64,000 bases of DNA from Astrothelium macrocarpum. Taxonomy: Eukaryota > Ascomycota > Dothideomycetes > Trypetheliales > Trypetheliaceae. Within the stretch, counting starts at the first letter, position 1, and every line of letters begins with the position of its first letter. The stretch covers positions 99,936 to 163,935 of the forward strand of contig JAGEMR010000064.1 in assembly GCA_021030915.1 (NCBI GenBank), given 5' to 3'. The position numbers and the translations under genes are program-made. The notes under the pieces were generated by a model. The model worked only from the letters and a program-made list of their open reading frames with translations. It did no database searches and was not told where the DNA came from. Shown piece after piece: positions 36,601 through 47,958 of the stretch.

Positions 36601-37852
36601 GGAGAAGGTCGTGGGATGGCGGATGATGGAGGGGTCGAAGGTGTGGTGGAAACGCTTGCTGCCCAGCCAATCACGACTCCATGCCGGGTGTTCCATTCAG
36701 CGGCATAGGCCGGCGCAGGATTGGCGTTCCCTCTAGCCGGCTTATCGTGCTCCACCAGCTGAAGAGGCGCATGACATCTGCACCCGCTTCAGGCACATCT
36801 GAATACCACTACCGCCACCCGGCCCTGCACGCTTTGTCACGAGCAGTCCCTGCCCTCCCTGCTCGACTCTTTCGCGTGCGCTGACGGTGCGTCGGCTCGT
36901 TATCCATGTGATCTTAACGTGCTTCCGCCTGCAGGAACCTTTTCTTGCTTTCAAACAAACTATCCTCGTCTGGGCCAAGATGTGCGCCTTGCAGATCGCT
37001 GTTTCTTTGTCCATCCATGTCTTGGGCGTTTGTTGAGAGAACTGCAAGACTAGGGAACCTTCGGAAGAAGTGCGAAACGAGGTGATGAGAGATATCACGC
37101 TGAATGCCCGCGCGACTTTGCAGGCAGCTGACAAACATTATCAATGACCAAGGCGACTGTATTGTACTTGGAGTGACCCAGGTGCCTATTCTAAACGAGA
37201 GCTACGGATATCATGCCCAGAACCGATATCGGCGGCTCACTTGTGGCGCGCCCAGCCAATATATACTATTTCACTCTTACCCAGTTAGCACAGCCGGATG
37301 GCGAAATTGCCTGAAAATGGCACTTCTCCGTTCAGATCGAGAAAGAAAGCGCCTATTCGGAAACCGGAGCATCTGTATGCACAGCGTAAGACCGGCATCT
37401 GTACAAGATTGACGGGAGGATCCGAGCTTTCCCCGCTTAGCTTTGCCTCGTTCTTGATAGATCATCATGGAGGATATGCGCAATGTCTTGAAAAAGAGAA
37501 ACCAATTGGTTGAAGTGTTTGGATTGTCAGGCACATAAATAATTTGCAGCGACTCAGTTGCCCCCAGCTCTCGAATAATTCCAAGAACGGTGGCACCAAG
37601 AGAAATGTCCGAATTCTGTCGGACTATCAATGACTCATCAAAGTTCAATTGGGTAAAATGTACTGGATTCTTCGTTGGACGTATGTCTCAGTTCGACTGA
37701 TAAGGGATAATCCTGAACAGGTATGTACCAAATCAAGCCAATGCAAGATCGAAAAGGGAAGATGCATGCCACGTGAAAGAAATTAAATGGACATAAGTGG
37801 TATCTCAGCAAGACAGCAAACATCAATGAAAAGAGAAGGATCGTGGAGAACA
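36601..37852. other. Intergenic, no gene recognised
   Basis: 1.25 kb between the RBR gene start and the 3' end of the next minus-strand gene. Several shadow frames exist but none shows motifs or splice support. Confidence 0.5.
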
Positions 37853-40078
37853 TCACATCTTCTTTGCCATCATACTCCCAGCTACTACCAAGCCCGCCAC
37901 CACCTTCACACCCACCCCCAGAATCCACACCACCGCCCCAAACCCAATAAACAGCGTCTGCAGCAACACCTTCGTCAGCGTCGGCAATTCCTCCCCATCC
38001 TCTCTATCCATCGTCGCCGCCTCCACATCCGCCATCTTCCCCTTCCTCTTCCTACCCTTCCCGCTCTTCTTCTCCCCCCTCGCAAACCACCTCTTCCCCC
38101 TGCCCTTCGCCTCGCCATCCTCCCTCGCCGCCTCGGCCGGCGGCGGCGCAAACGTCAACGCCTCGCGCCTCCTCTCCTCCGCCACCGCCACGCCCACCAG
38201 CGCCGCCACACACACATCCACCATGTACAGGCTGTCCAAGCGCATCAGCTGCGCCACATCCACCCGCAGATTCTCCACGCGCCCGCCCACATCCAGCGTC
38301 GCCAGCCGCGTCGGCACCGCCGCACTGCTCAGCGGATGCAACACGCTGACGCTCCCGCCCGCCTTGGGGAACGGAAACTGCCCCGGCCCCGCCACGTCCG
38401 CGCGCGCGCCCTCGCCGAACACACCGCTGACGTCGCCGCGCACCTCGATCGGCAGCGCGCCCAGCCGCGGGTGTTGCAGCGCGTAGCCGCGGCGAGCCGG
38501 ATCGTAGACGAGCGCGCAGCCGTCGCGCGTCCAGGCGCCGGCGACGGCGCGCTCTGCCATCTGCGCGGCCGCGGCGGACTCGGCGTTCGGGTCCCATTGT
38601 GCGAGGGAGCAGGCTTCCGGGGTCTGTGCGGCGACGTCGAGGGCGAGGAGGGCGGCGAGCTTGGGGTTGATGGTGGTGAGTGTGGTGGAGGTGGTGGAGG
38701 GGCAGAAGGCGGGTGCGGTGGAGGCGAGGTGTAGGTCGGTGGTTGGGATGGTGGTGGTGGGGTTTCGGGGGTCTTGGCGGGAGAGGGAGATGTTTGAGAC
38801 GGGTGGACCGGTGGTGGTGGGAGAGGAGGTAGCGCGAGTGTGGGTGATGGTGTAGAAGGTTTCTTTGGGCGAGGGGCCAAAGGTGATGGTCGTGGAGTCA
38901 GAGGTCGCGGATGAACTGGCGAGGGAAAAGGGCGATTTGGATTTTGATGCCGGAGGTGTAGAGCGGTGGAGAGGGAGATTGAATGTACGGAGGCAGCCTT
39001 TGGTGTCCTGGCCGTTGGCAGCGTCCCAGAGTAGAGGTAGAGAGGCTGAAGCGGAAATTTCAGGGGAAGTTGTCAGATTTGATCTTACGAATTCTGGAGA
39101 GTAGGGGGCTTTACTGACGGCTTCGCGTGGAACGCTTTGCATTGGCAAGTTGGTAGGTTGATATTGTTGTTGCGAAAGTGGTTTGCTGGCGTCGTAAGTT
39201 GGAAAGATGGATCGCATGGGAATTCCTCCAGGACTTAGAGGAGTGTTGGCAGCACTGTTTTCTTTGACAAGAGTGGGGCTCATGGAGCGAACCGACGGAA
39301 TGTCGGAGAAGGCAGGTGATGTTGCCACATTGCGACTCCGAGTAGATACTGGGGACGTTTGCTTTGTCCGTTGAGAGACAGTGCGTCTCAGTGTGGAAGG
39401 CGATGTTGTGGCATCAGATGGATTGGCATAGGGCCCTTCAATAGGAGATTTGCCCTTGCTCCTGACGGACGTATTTCTTCTGATGTGTGGTTCACCAGTA
39501 AGAGAATCCGCGCGTTCTCTATTGGGAGTATCCATTTCTGATACCACAGGAGAAAATGCGACCGTCTTCTTATGCGGGCTGGCGGTAGGCGATTCTCCAG
39601 TTCTCCGTAATGAAGCCTTGCGGTCTAACGTGTATGCTTTTGGTGGAGGTGTGACACATGATCGCTCAGGAGTAGCTCCCTTCCTGCGATGACTTTTAGG
39701 TGAGGCTCGAACAGATGGAGGAGTATATGACCGAGGGGGAGTGGCAGATCGTGGTGGCGAGGCAGAATTCTCATGTCGAGATATTTCGTCTGAGATGCGT
39801 CGTCTGATAATCTCTGCGGATTGCTTCAATGAGCTTGTGCGTGGAGGGAAAGCTATGTCAATTGTTTCTGAATTCCCGGCTTTGGCTGATGACGCGCTGT
39901 CTGCAGTGACTTTGATGACGACCTGTTGCACGTCGGCTGCCTTGGGTGGTGTTGTTGCGCTCTGGGGAACATTTCGAGGACGTCCTGCACTCAATGCGCG
40001 TTGGATATCTAAGCTCAATTTCCGAGTCGGCTCTTTTGGGGGCGATGGAAATAATTGCAGAGGACTTGAAGAAGGCAT
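37853..40078 (-). CDS. Large disordered protein with C-terminal membrane anchor, function unknown
   Basis: A single-exon gene of 741 residues starting MPSSSPLQLFPSPPKEP. The first 450 residues are Ser/Pro/Thr/Arg-rich and probably disordered, with many SP/TP sites. A globular part follows (from CSLAQWDPNAESAAAAQMAE to LDSLYMVDVCVAALVGVAVA). A basic linker with RGKRWFARGEKKSGKGRKRKG then precedes LLQTLFIGFGAVVWILGVGVKVVAG, a C-terminal membrane segment, and the end AKKM. An upstream in-frame ATG at 40180 is less likely. The 38050-38650 part is unusually GC-rich. I recall similar architecture in conserved fungal proteins sometimes labelled acetylserotonin methyltransferase-like, but no methyltransferase motif is seen. 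Confidence 0.8.
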   Translation of the reverse strand: MPSSSPLQLFPSPPKEPTRKLSLDIQRALSAGRPRNVPQSATTPPKAADVQQVVIKVTADSASSAKAGNSETIDIAFPPRTSSLKQSAEIIRRRISDEISRHENSASPPRSATPPRSYTPPSVRASPKSHRRKGATPERSCVTPPPKAYTLDRKASLRRTGESPTASPHKKTVAFSPVVSEMDTPNRERADSLTGEPHIRRNTSVRSKGKSPIEGPYANPSDATTSPSTLRRTVSQRTKQTSPVSTRSRNVATSPAFSDIPSVRSMSPTLVKENSAANTPLSPGGIPMRSIFPTYDASKPLSQQQYQPTNLPMQSVPREAVSKAPYSPEFVRSNLTTSPEISASASLPLLWDAANGQDTKGCLRTFNLPLHRSTPPASKSKSPFSLASSSATSDSTTITFGPSPKETFYTITHTRATSSPTTTGPPVSNISLSRQDPRNPTTTIPTTDLHLASTAPAFCPSTTSTTLTTINPKLAALLALDVAAQTPEACSLAQWDPNAESAAAAQMAERAVAGAWTRDGCALVYDPARRGYALQHPRLGALPIEVRGDVSGVFGEGARADVAGPGQFPFPKAGGSVSVLHPLSSAAVPTRLATLDVGGRVENLRVDVAQLMRLDSLYMVDVCVAALVGVAVAEERRREALTFAPPPAEAAREDGEAKGRGKRWFARGEKKSGKGRKRKGKMADVEAATMDREDGEELPTLTKVLLQTLFIGFGAVVWILGVGVKVVAGLVVAGSMMAKKM

Positions 40079-42390
40079 ATTCGCAAAACGAACTATTTGC
40101 TGTTGCTGGATGTGAAGGAAATGAAATGGTATTACATGCAGACTATTTCGCAGATATGGATCGACAGCATAAAAGAGCAAAAGGAGAAAGTTGTGCGATT
40201 TCCCAGATCAAGCTTCCTCTATATGTATCCAGCAGTTTGTTCTGACGCGACTGAGACATCACCAACTACCCGCCGAGAAGCAATAGCGGCAACAAGAAAG
40301 GGACCCTGCAGTCAGCAAACGGTTTAGAACAGCTTACAAACGGATAAGAATTGCTACGAAGCTTCCAATCACAGTTCAGGTACGAAGGGCAATGGTAAGG
40401 ATCAGCGTTGAGCGTGCCCTCTGATTCGCGAAGCATTTAAGCGCCCATGTTTCTACGCGCCCGTCGGCAAGCCCAAGAACAAGCAGCGGCCGCCTTTGAG
40501 GCCCGCCGTCACATTTACCATCCTAGCAGTGCGGTTGGAGGCGTGCGGTCCGTCGTCCGGCCTACATGGCTTCTGCAGGTCAGGACCATAGAGCAGGCGC
40601 TTCGGAGGATTGTACGCGCATCGGACGACAGCATGAGTTTGGGCTAGGAGAGCACAGTGCCGACAGTACGACGGTGAGTGCAACGCGTCGCCTACGCAGG
40701 TCATGGCGAAAAGTTGCATGCATGCGGAAAGGATCGAAGGATTGCGGTCCGTTCAACGCTTCAAGATAGAAAGGTGTGCAGATGTTGGAGTTTTGGTAGA
40801 AGATTTACTCGGGATAGCAGCATAAAAGTCAAGAGATCCTTTGGGGGCCAAACTTGCTGTACACTTCGGCTGAATATCGCCAACAGTCCGACCGACATGA
40901 CAAAACCTCGGCTGCCGTGTCGAAATCTCGGCCGATATAGCAACTTTCAAATATGGTTGAAAATGCCGACAGTCCAAACAACATAGACTCCAGAGTCTAG
41001 TACCACATTTAACAAGTTCTTGAACATGTTTCGAACATGTCTGTTCGTGAGCCCGCATCGGATCGATAACGCTAAAAATCCGGACGATAGTAGCCCCGCT
41101 GTAATAAACCAACCTGCACGTGATCAAGAGTCGAGTCGATATGTTGAACAAGAGAAAAATGATCGGTCCTATGGTCAGAAATAGACTAATTAAGGTCCGA
41201 ATTAGGCTGATCAGTTTCAAGGCGAATTTATCAAGGACAGAATTTTGCAAGTCTTTTTGGTTGGGCTGTTAGGGGTTTTAAGCATATCACAAAGAGGCTC
41301 CTGACTGGGGCAAGGTGGATCATCTCGTCCGAACCGTTAGCGTTATGAGGCCGATATGTACGCTCAAATACGCTCAAAAGTGCATCAAATATACCAGCTC
41401 AAATTGGTGCATTTCTGGGGAAGCGGGATGCCGTCTCCTGAATTGTGGCGCTGCTCATGCAGAAGTTCGGCTTGCGGAGTGCGGCTGAATTCCAGGGGAC
41501 AACTCTTCGTATTCTAGCACAGAAGACTCGGACGACCGCTTTCACATCTACCTTGGTAAGAGAATTTATTCCAGGTGGTTGCTCTGACTTTATATTTCAG
41601 AGAACGGTTGATGGCTCATGTGTCATTGTTTCGAATCATTGTCATAAAGACTCATTTTTGGTTTATCTCGATTATCTCTTGAGTACTCCCTCAAGCCAAG
41701 AAGGTGGTGCGCAACACAGTCGGCCGAGTTCGATCACTTAGGGGAGGCCGAGGAATGTAGTATTGGCGCAAACTTTAGTAGCCGAACACTGCCCTCTCGA
41801 CCATCTACCAAGTTTTCAATCCCAAATCGACTTGACAATTTACTTTTGATAGAGGGTTAAACTGCGGGTTGCGAGATCTACCCTTTGCAGAAGTTAACAA
41901 TCAGTCCTGGCAAAACTCTATAGACCTGCTTTGTCCGCCCCCTGCATCATTCCAAACATACAGCCACGACGACTCGCAATTAACTCCATGTCTCCGCTTC
42001 GATCCACGAGAAATCGTTTCAGCATCTATGGCCATACTACTTGGATAGGTTAGCTGAGTGATGCAGCAATCGGGATATCCAATATTGGCAAAGAAGAGAT
42101 GGAAGATGCATGGCTTTCCCTGGTGGAATTTTTGTTTAATTAACGCACTGTTAGATTAAAGGGGCCTAAGATCCAAGGCATCCCCTAATGCAACATTGCG
42201 GAGCGCTTGATTTCTGCCCAAATATCGGTCCCTTTTTGTACAGCAATGAACCTCTGGTGTTTGATGCTGCCATCCGTCCAGCCTATAATCTTCTTTCCAT
42301 CGCAACTTGGAGCACCTACAAATATGAGCGTTCTTCACTCTGAGAAGGCTGACTCGTGGAATCGTCACCAACAATAAATCCAACTCTAAC
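40079..42390. other. Intergenic, 2.3 kb, no gene recognised
   Basis: No coding region could be supported. A 165-codon minus frame (40753-41250) begins with a hydrophobic stretch but has no known match. Around 41017-41046 two direct GAACATGT octamers sit among GTTC/GAAC inverted elements. The remainder shows nothing recognisable. Confidence 0.45.
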
Positions 42391-43607
42391 ATGTTGAATA
42401 TCATGAAAGGCATTCCTGCTTTGGGTATTTTACTTGGAGCTGCCGTCTCGGCTGCCCCTTTTGGCACGCGCACGGGAAAGACAAGTATTATTATCGGTCA
42501 AAACTATCTCAACGAGTGGCAGGGCTTCCAATCCGGAATCAAGAGCCCGGCTGGGATTAGTGTTTATGGCGACATTTGGTCTGGGGCGTTGAACTCCGAC
42601 TCGCAGAACCTGCTCAATGGTTATGCCCGAGGTCTACGAACCCAGAGTAATCCCTCCACTAGCGGTAATTTCTCTGGTAACTTCTCTACATCGTTCGTCA
42701 CACTCACTTGCCCTTATCGCTACTCGACTATTGCTAACAAACCAAATTAGAGGATTCGTGGAGGTTGGTATGAGCTGGAAGGACGACATGACCAACAATG
42801 GCTTCACTCAATACCAGGTTTGCAGAGTCGACAAATATTATTTTACTTGAAGCTCATGCCGGACCTAGGGCGCGAAGTTGTGTCATGATATCGCCAATGG
42901 CAAGTACGACAAGGAACTAAATGCTCTTGGGTCGTATCTTGCCAAGTTCCCCAACGTCAAGTACATTTTTCGCGTAGATTACGAAGTCTCGGGCAACTTG
43001 CACGCTAATACCAATCCGAACGAATTTGACCAAAGCACTTGGGATTTGACGGCTTATCCGAAAGCTTTTCAACACGTACGACTCGTCATTGGCAGCAAGG
43101 CCTCTAACATTGCCTTTATGTATCACCCAGTTCGCGGCAGTGCTAAGCTATTGTATCCCGGAGACGATGTGGTAGACTATCAAGGTACGGAGCTTGCGCC
43201 CGCCTTTTGATCCCAACATTGAATAGCAGTGTACAGGGTTTTCAATCTTCAATAACGATGTCTGCCTGCCTGCTGGAACAACCACCAACTGCGAGGGTTC
43301 GGTGTTGGATCCCAATGTCCTTGCTGACATCCGATTCGCCTCGAAACCCAAATGGATTGCCGAATCCTCTGTCCAGCCTCCTGCCTCACTCACGCCGGGC
43401 ACTTTTATCACCTATCTAACCCGTGTCCAAAACATGATTGAGCAGTACGACTTTGCTGGGTGGACGTACATTAATTCGAATTGGCCGGCTCATGGTTGGT
43501 CCTCTTCTACATGGGGTGATAGCCGTATCCAGAGCAACGCGCCAATTAAGGCTTGGTTCGAGACAAGCATTGTGAGACCCACTCGCAGTCGCTTTGTATT
43601 TGGCTAA
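42391..43607 (+). CDS. Secreted glycoside-hydrolase-like protein
   Basis: A 330-residue secreted protein in four exons: 42391-42631, 42753-42817, 42869-43184 and 43237-43607. A signal peptide (MKGIPALGILLGAAVSA) begins at an internal ATG, 42403, or at 42391. Motifs seen are IIIGQNYLNEWQGFQSG, AGISVYGDIWSGAL, GFVEVGMSWKDDM, FRVDYEVSGNLHANTNP, FMYHPVRGSAKLLYPGDD and WIAESSVQPPAS. Together with YDFAGWTYINSNWPAHGWSS they look like the acidic, Trp-rich strands of a (beta/alpha)8 glycosidase barrel. Candidate acids are the Glu of DYEVSGN and of AESSVQ. I believe it is a fungal carbohydrate-active protein, possibly related to GH26-like enzymes, but I cannot name the family. Intron 1 (121 nt) uses a weak GTCTAC donor. 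Confidence 0.78.
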
Positions 43608-44760
43608 GGATCAAGACCTGCCAAGGCAACTCAAAATTGTACATTCGACGCTACATATTTGTCTTTATTGAAGACGTGGGCAATTTAACAACGCTCATGA
43701 TAGTATAGCAAATTCTATGACCCTTCTTTCAGCCAGAGATTTTCATTGCCAATTTATCCTCGGATTGAGTTACCGTCGCGTTGAATTGGGTTCATCCAAG
43801 CTCCGAAAATGCACTGGAAGCTTTTCCCTAGTTTATGCCATGTGGCTTCAAGACCGTAGAACGGTGAAGGGGGCAGAAATTGATGTATTTGATAATGGTT
43901 GCCGACCTGCAAGACCACGAAAAAGGTGTAGTTAAGAGCTTGCCATAGATATACGGAGTTAATCGATGTGAAACGGCCTGACTACCCTTTATCGTTGAGA
44001 AAGTCAAGCGTTGTTGGAATTAAATTTTCGTGCTCTCATTTGGTCATAACGGTTCGTAAGAGACTTTGCCGGCTCTAAGGGCCTAAATCAGTTTTCTACA
44101 CAAGGCTATACGAAATGAGTCATGTTAGGAATAAGTACCAGTGCCCCCACCAATGGATGCAATAAGAAATATCCCCCGCGACCAGGAAAAGATATCATTC
44201 GCCGCAGGCCTTGTCGGAAAGACCCTATACTGTTAAAACAATTATAGAAAATAAATAATCCGTTAGTAACTCATTGAACAAATAGTTTTAAAGACATTCT
44301 CGTCTACTCTTGTTGAGGGTCTCCTAACGAGGTTAGCGGCGAGTGATATCTTTCGCGGTCGCGGTTGACATTTCTTATTGCATCCACTGGTGCCCCTGAC
44401 CTTTTTCATAAGCCACAAAACTTATCGTGAAGAAGACAGGTAGGTATGACGCAATACCCTTGAAGCTAGATCAAGACACAGAGGTACTTTGACAGGTACA
44501 CAGGCACTTAGTTCAGCTCTGGTGGCTGAAACACCAATGTTTCGCCCTTGTTGTGGGTCCTTTGTGTGTCTTTTCGTAGCACGTCACAGGAATTGCTTTT
44601 TCCGGACACTGATCTCTCCGAAGAGGCACGGTAAGAGGTAAGACAAGGCACAGCTGCGACGCTTCTATCTGCATAATACGACACATATCACTTTTCCCTG
44701 CGTTACCATCATCATTCTTCTCATTTCTATAAATTGTATGTTACTTCACACGCAACTACT
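43608..44760. other. Intergenic; contains copy 2 of the 23-bp repeat
   Basis: 1.15 kb between two plus-strand genes. A 72-codon frame at 43717-43935 has no known features. The 23-bp repeat lies at 44358-44380. Confidence 0.45.
44358..44380 (+). repeat. 23-bp exact dispersed repeat, copy 2
   Basis: Identical to 32323-32345, same orientation. It lies about 380 bp upstream of the membrane-protein gene. The neighbouring bases (GTGATAT before, CCCTGACC after) loosely resemble C and D boxes, but this is not shared by the other copy. Confidence 0.8.
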
Positions 44761-46944
44761 ATGCCCCGAAATTCGACCTCGCTTAACTGTTCAGCGCATT
44801 TCAGCTATCCAGAACCATATTCCGATATTACAGGTCTTGGGGTAAATCCATTCAAGTTTAAGACCAATTTCGAGCGCCTCTAATGCTAGATCAGGTTGCT
44901 ATCGGATATGTTGGGACGGCATTAATTTCTATTTCAATTATCATCCTAAATTATCTTATTGCCTACGACTCCACGAGCAATCCGTTGCGAGCGAAGAATG
45001 ATACCATACTTTCGATGCCGTTCGGCAGCTTCAAAGAAAATCCGGTCGACCTTTTGTTTCGAAGATGCAAAGAGAAAACTGTAGACGCGCTAAGAAAGCA
45101 AGGGTCGATCATGCCCTCGAATCTACTGAAAGAGCATCGACACCTTCAGCTAGGAGCACCGTTCGTAAAGGCACGTATATTATTAGAAATCATTCAAAAG
45201 CTTTGCTGGCGGAGTACTCATTCGGTTTCAAGTGTATTTTGGCAATGAGTGACCTTCAAATCCTTACTGGATTCTCTATTCTAGTCAGTGGCTTTCTACA
45301 ACTCCGACGTGGAATCGCCTGCTACCATTGGCAGCTTCTTACTTATTTAGCATGGTTTTCTATTATTACCCATATGAGTTGCTTAACATTTTTACGAGAC
45401 TATCTATATCATCGACCTGGAGAGCGGCTATGGAGAGAGCTAGCCATGGGTCTCCTCGTATTAATGCTAATATGTGCTATGGTTCCTTCTGCCAATTTCT
45501 TGTGGGACCGATATGGAGCAAATGATGTTGAGAATGTTATGAGCGGGATGCCTTTGGCAGGCGATTATGCTATTTGTCATTACGCACCGAAAAAGAGTGC
45601 AGATTCTTATTCCTATGCTTCCATGATCATTTCAATCCTACTCATAGGATTGGGGTACTTGACTCGAGTGGTGAAACTTCACAGCTCACTTTCTATCAAT
45701 ATTTTTGGTCGAGCAAGGCATTTTGCAAGCAGGAAAGCTCGAAAATTTCTAAGGACCGTTTACAGTTGGTGCCAGCCTCACGATTCGCAGTATAGCTTTA
45801 AAAGGCTACTGGTATATCGTCCAATGCTCGCAACATTCCTGTTGATTAGAGCCATCCTCGATGTGTGGCTATCAATGTTCGTTGAGGTGAGTGCCTTCTT
45901 TCTTTAAAAACTTACCGCCTTTACTTTGATAGTAAGGATAGATCCGCGATACACATATTAACGTATACGTCTCAACATTGATTGACACTGATAGGTGTGG
46001 TACCTCGCTTTCAGCTTTATTTGGGGCTTGGAACGCTTCGTTTTAGCTCTGACTTTATTTCCTCGAGGTGACAACGACTGGAGCTTTGGTCAAGTAGCTC
46101 AAGTTGTGCTTCTCGCCGCACCATTACTCACTCTTTCAGAATACATGATTCCCGGTAAGAGCTTGTTGCTATTTTCTCCCAGGCGTATTTGTCATAACCT
46201 ACTGAGCGGCTAATTCTACCAGAGCGCTCGAATCCGTCAGCGTTGGAGAATTCTCCGACGAGCCTTGTTGCACACCTACCTGCAAATTCACGATCGTCCA
46301 ACCCTACTTTGGATACAGATTCAACGTCAAATAGAGAGCCAAACGCTGAGACCCGCGAATCTGTGCATGCCTGTAAACCAAATACTGCTGCATCCAGGAT
46401 GGAAACGCTTCAGATAGATGTGCATGAAATCTCGGTTCCATCTGATCGAATTGGAGATGACCCAGATTTGGATTTTTTAAAATCTTCATCTTGGTACAAA
46501 TATCTCATCCTTTTCCTTCTATGCGATATAATTGCACTAAGCCTCTTCATCATCGTCATCTCATACTTCAATCGCAGTAGTGAATTTCTCGTCAGGATGC
46601 TTATTCCAAGAACAAATTTCATTGCGTGGGTGCCTTTCTATCAATTTTTTACGTTGATTTCATTTGTACTGAACTCTTTGATGATCGAAGGCGTCAAAAA
46701 CAATTATGGTGCTCGTTCGACTTCGAAGAGGAGGATGAAAATTGCTAGAATTCTAACGTTTGCCAATTTTGGGTTCCTGGTGGTCGCCATTATACTAGAC
46801 ATGGTTGCATCTCCAGTGGGAGCCTTATCTCTAGCTTTTTTTGCCGTCCCAGTTGGTATGCCGTTACTCTGTGGTCTGTTTCTATGGGTTGCTCATGGCT
46901 TGCGAAACACAAAATGTCTTCGACTCCAACGGCAAGAGCATTAA
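44761..46944 (+). CDS. Polytopic integral membrane protein, fungal family of unknown function
   Basis: About 634 residues in five exons: 44761-44841, 44895-45164, 45215-45886, 45995-46154 and 46223-46944. The start (MPRNSTSLNCSAHFSYPEPY, then SDITGLGVAIGYVGTALIS across the first splice) and the block CILAMSDLQILTGFSILVSG are typical of a widespread fungal membrane family without known function. Further features are LTYLAWFSIITHMSCLTFLRDYL, a non-membrane Cys/Asp loop, VWYLAFSFIWGLERFVLALT, a polar Ser/Asn-rich linker after TLSEYMIP, and four more hydrophobic segments at the C-terminus. Roughly 9-10 membrane helices are expected. Intron 2 (45165-45214) is the least certain junction; the other splices are well supported. 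Confidence 0.75.
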
Positions 46945-47435
46945 TCTAGGAGGGTTATTAGGTAACCATAAATTCGGAGTGTAACAGAGGCTTCTGATGA
47001 AAACCATTGTCGTGTATCGTGAAAGTAGTATCGTGACACATGTAAAGGCAAGATGAGGAGACCGGTCGGACAAGAGATGAGAATGTACGTGCGTTTTTTT
47101 TTTTTTTTCGATTGTTCAGATTTCGCGAACTTCGTCTAGTAGTACGACGATTGGACAGCTCACAACGCCTAATGCGCTGACTTGGGCCTTTGACTTTGGG
47201 CTCGAAAGAACCAGTGGTCATCTCGCAAACGATGCACTATCACTGGTAACCGGATGATAACGGGCTCGTTATCACCAGTTATATTTTATACTCTTGCTAG
47301 TTTATCGTTGAGTTGAGATAGCGGATATGGTGTCTTGTGTTGTATAAATTAGTAGCTCGATTAATGCGTTGACTCAGCAGAGCTACGCCCGGCTTAACCT
47401 CGGCTCAACTCTGTCGGCTCAACTCTGCAACAGCA
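46945..47435. other. Intergenic leading into transposon island
   Basis: No gene. There is a T-run near 47096-47109 and a 14-bp tandem duplication (TCGGCTCAACTCTG twice) at about 47400-47427. The Mutator-like element's flanking repeat starts at 47436. Confidence 0.5.
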
Positions 47436-47444
47436 CTGCACATG
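47436..47444 (+). repeat. 9-bp flanking direct repeat (left TSD candidate)
   Basis: CTGCACATG, repeated in direct orientation at 50060-50068, at the outer boundary of the long-inverted-repeat element. Confidence 0.6.
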
Positions 47445-47890
47445 GAGTACATAGTTCAGCTGACCCCTCGGTTAGCTGATATGACCGGTCAAAAAATGAT
47501 CCGACCCGGACCTCTTAAAAAATCTCTTCACATGACCTCTCATTTGTTGATTATGACCTGTCACATCAGCTCCACTCACCCCCCCCTCATCCCATCCCCC
47601 CTTTCCCTCTTCCCTTTTTCACTTTTTTTTTTTTTTTTTTTCAAAATCAAAATTATTAAAAATAATAAAAAATTGAAAAAAATATTTAGAATATATTTAA
47701 AATATATTGAAATAATATTTTAAATAATTTTAATATTTAAATATATTATTAATATTTAAATATATTATTAATATATTATATTTTTTTAATTTAAAAAAAA
47801 TATATTAAAAGAATATTTTAAAAATATTAAAAAAATTTTTAAAATTTTTTTTATATAATTTTTATATATGAAATTTATTAAAAAAAAATA

Positions 47891-47958
47891 GGGTCTACCA
47901 CGGTGTTTCGGCGCAGCCCATCCCTCGGCGCACGCTGTACATGCGATCCGCATACGAT
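47891..47958 (+). repeat. 68-bp terminal inverted repeat, left
   Basis: Perfect reverse complement of 49700-49767, clearly GC-rich against an interior that is almost pure A/T. Confidence 0.9.

Noticed and set aside
40753..41250. 165-codon minus frame with hydrophobic start
   Set aside because: No recognisable family, no neighbours in frame and no splice support; the plus strand is equally uninformative.
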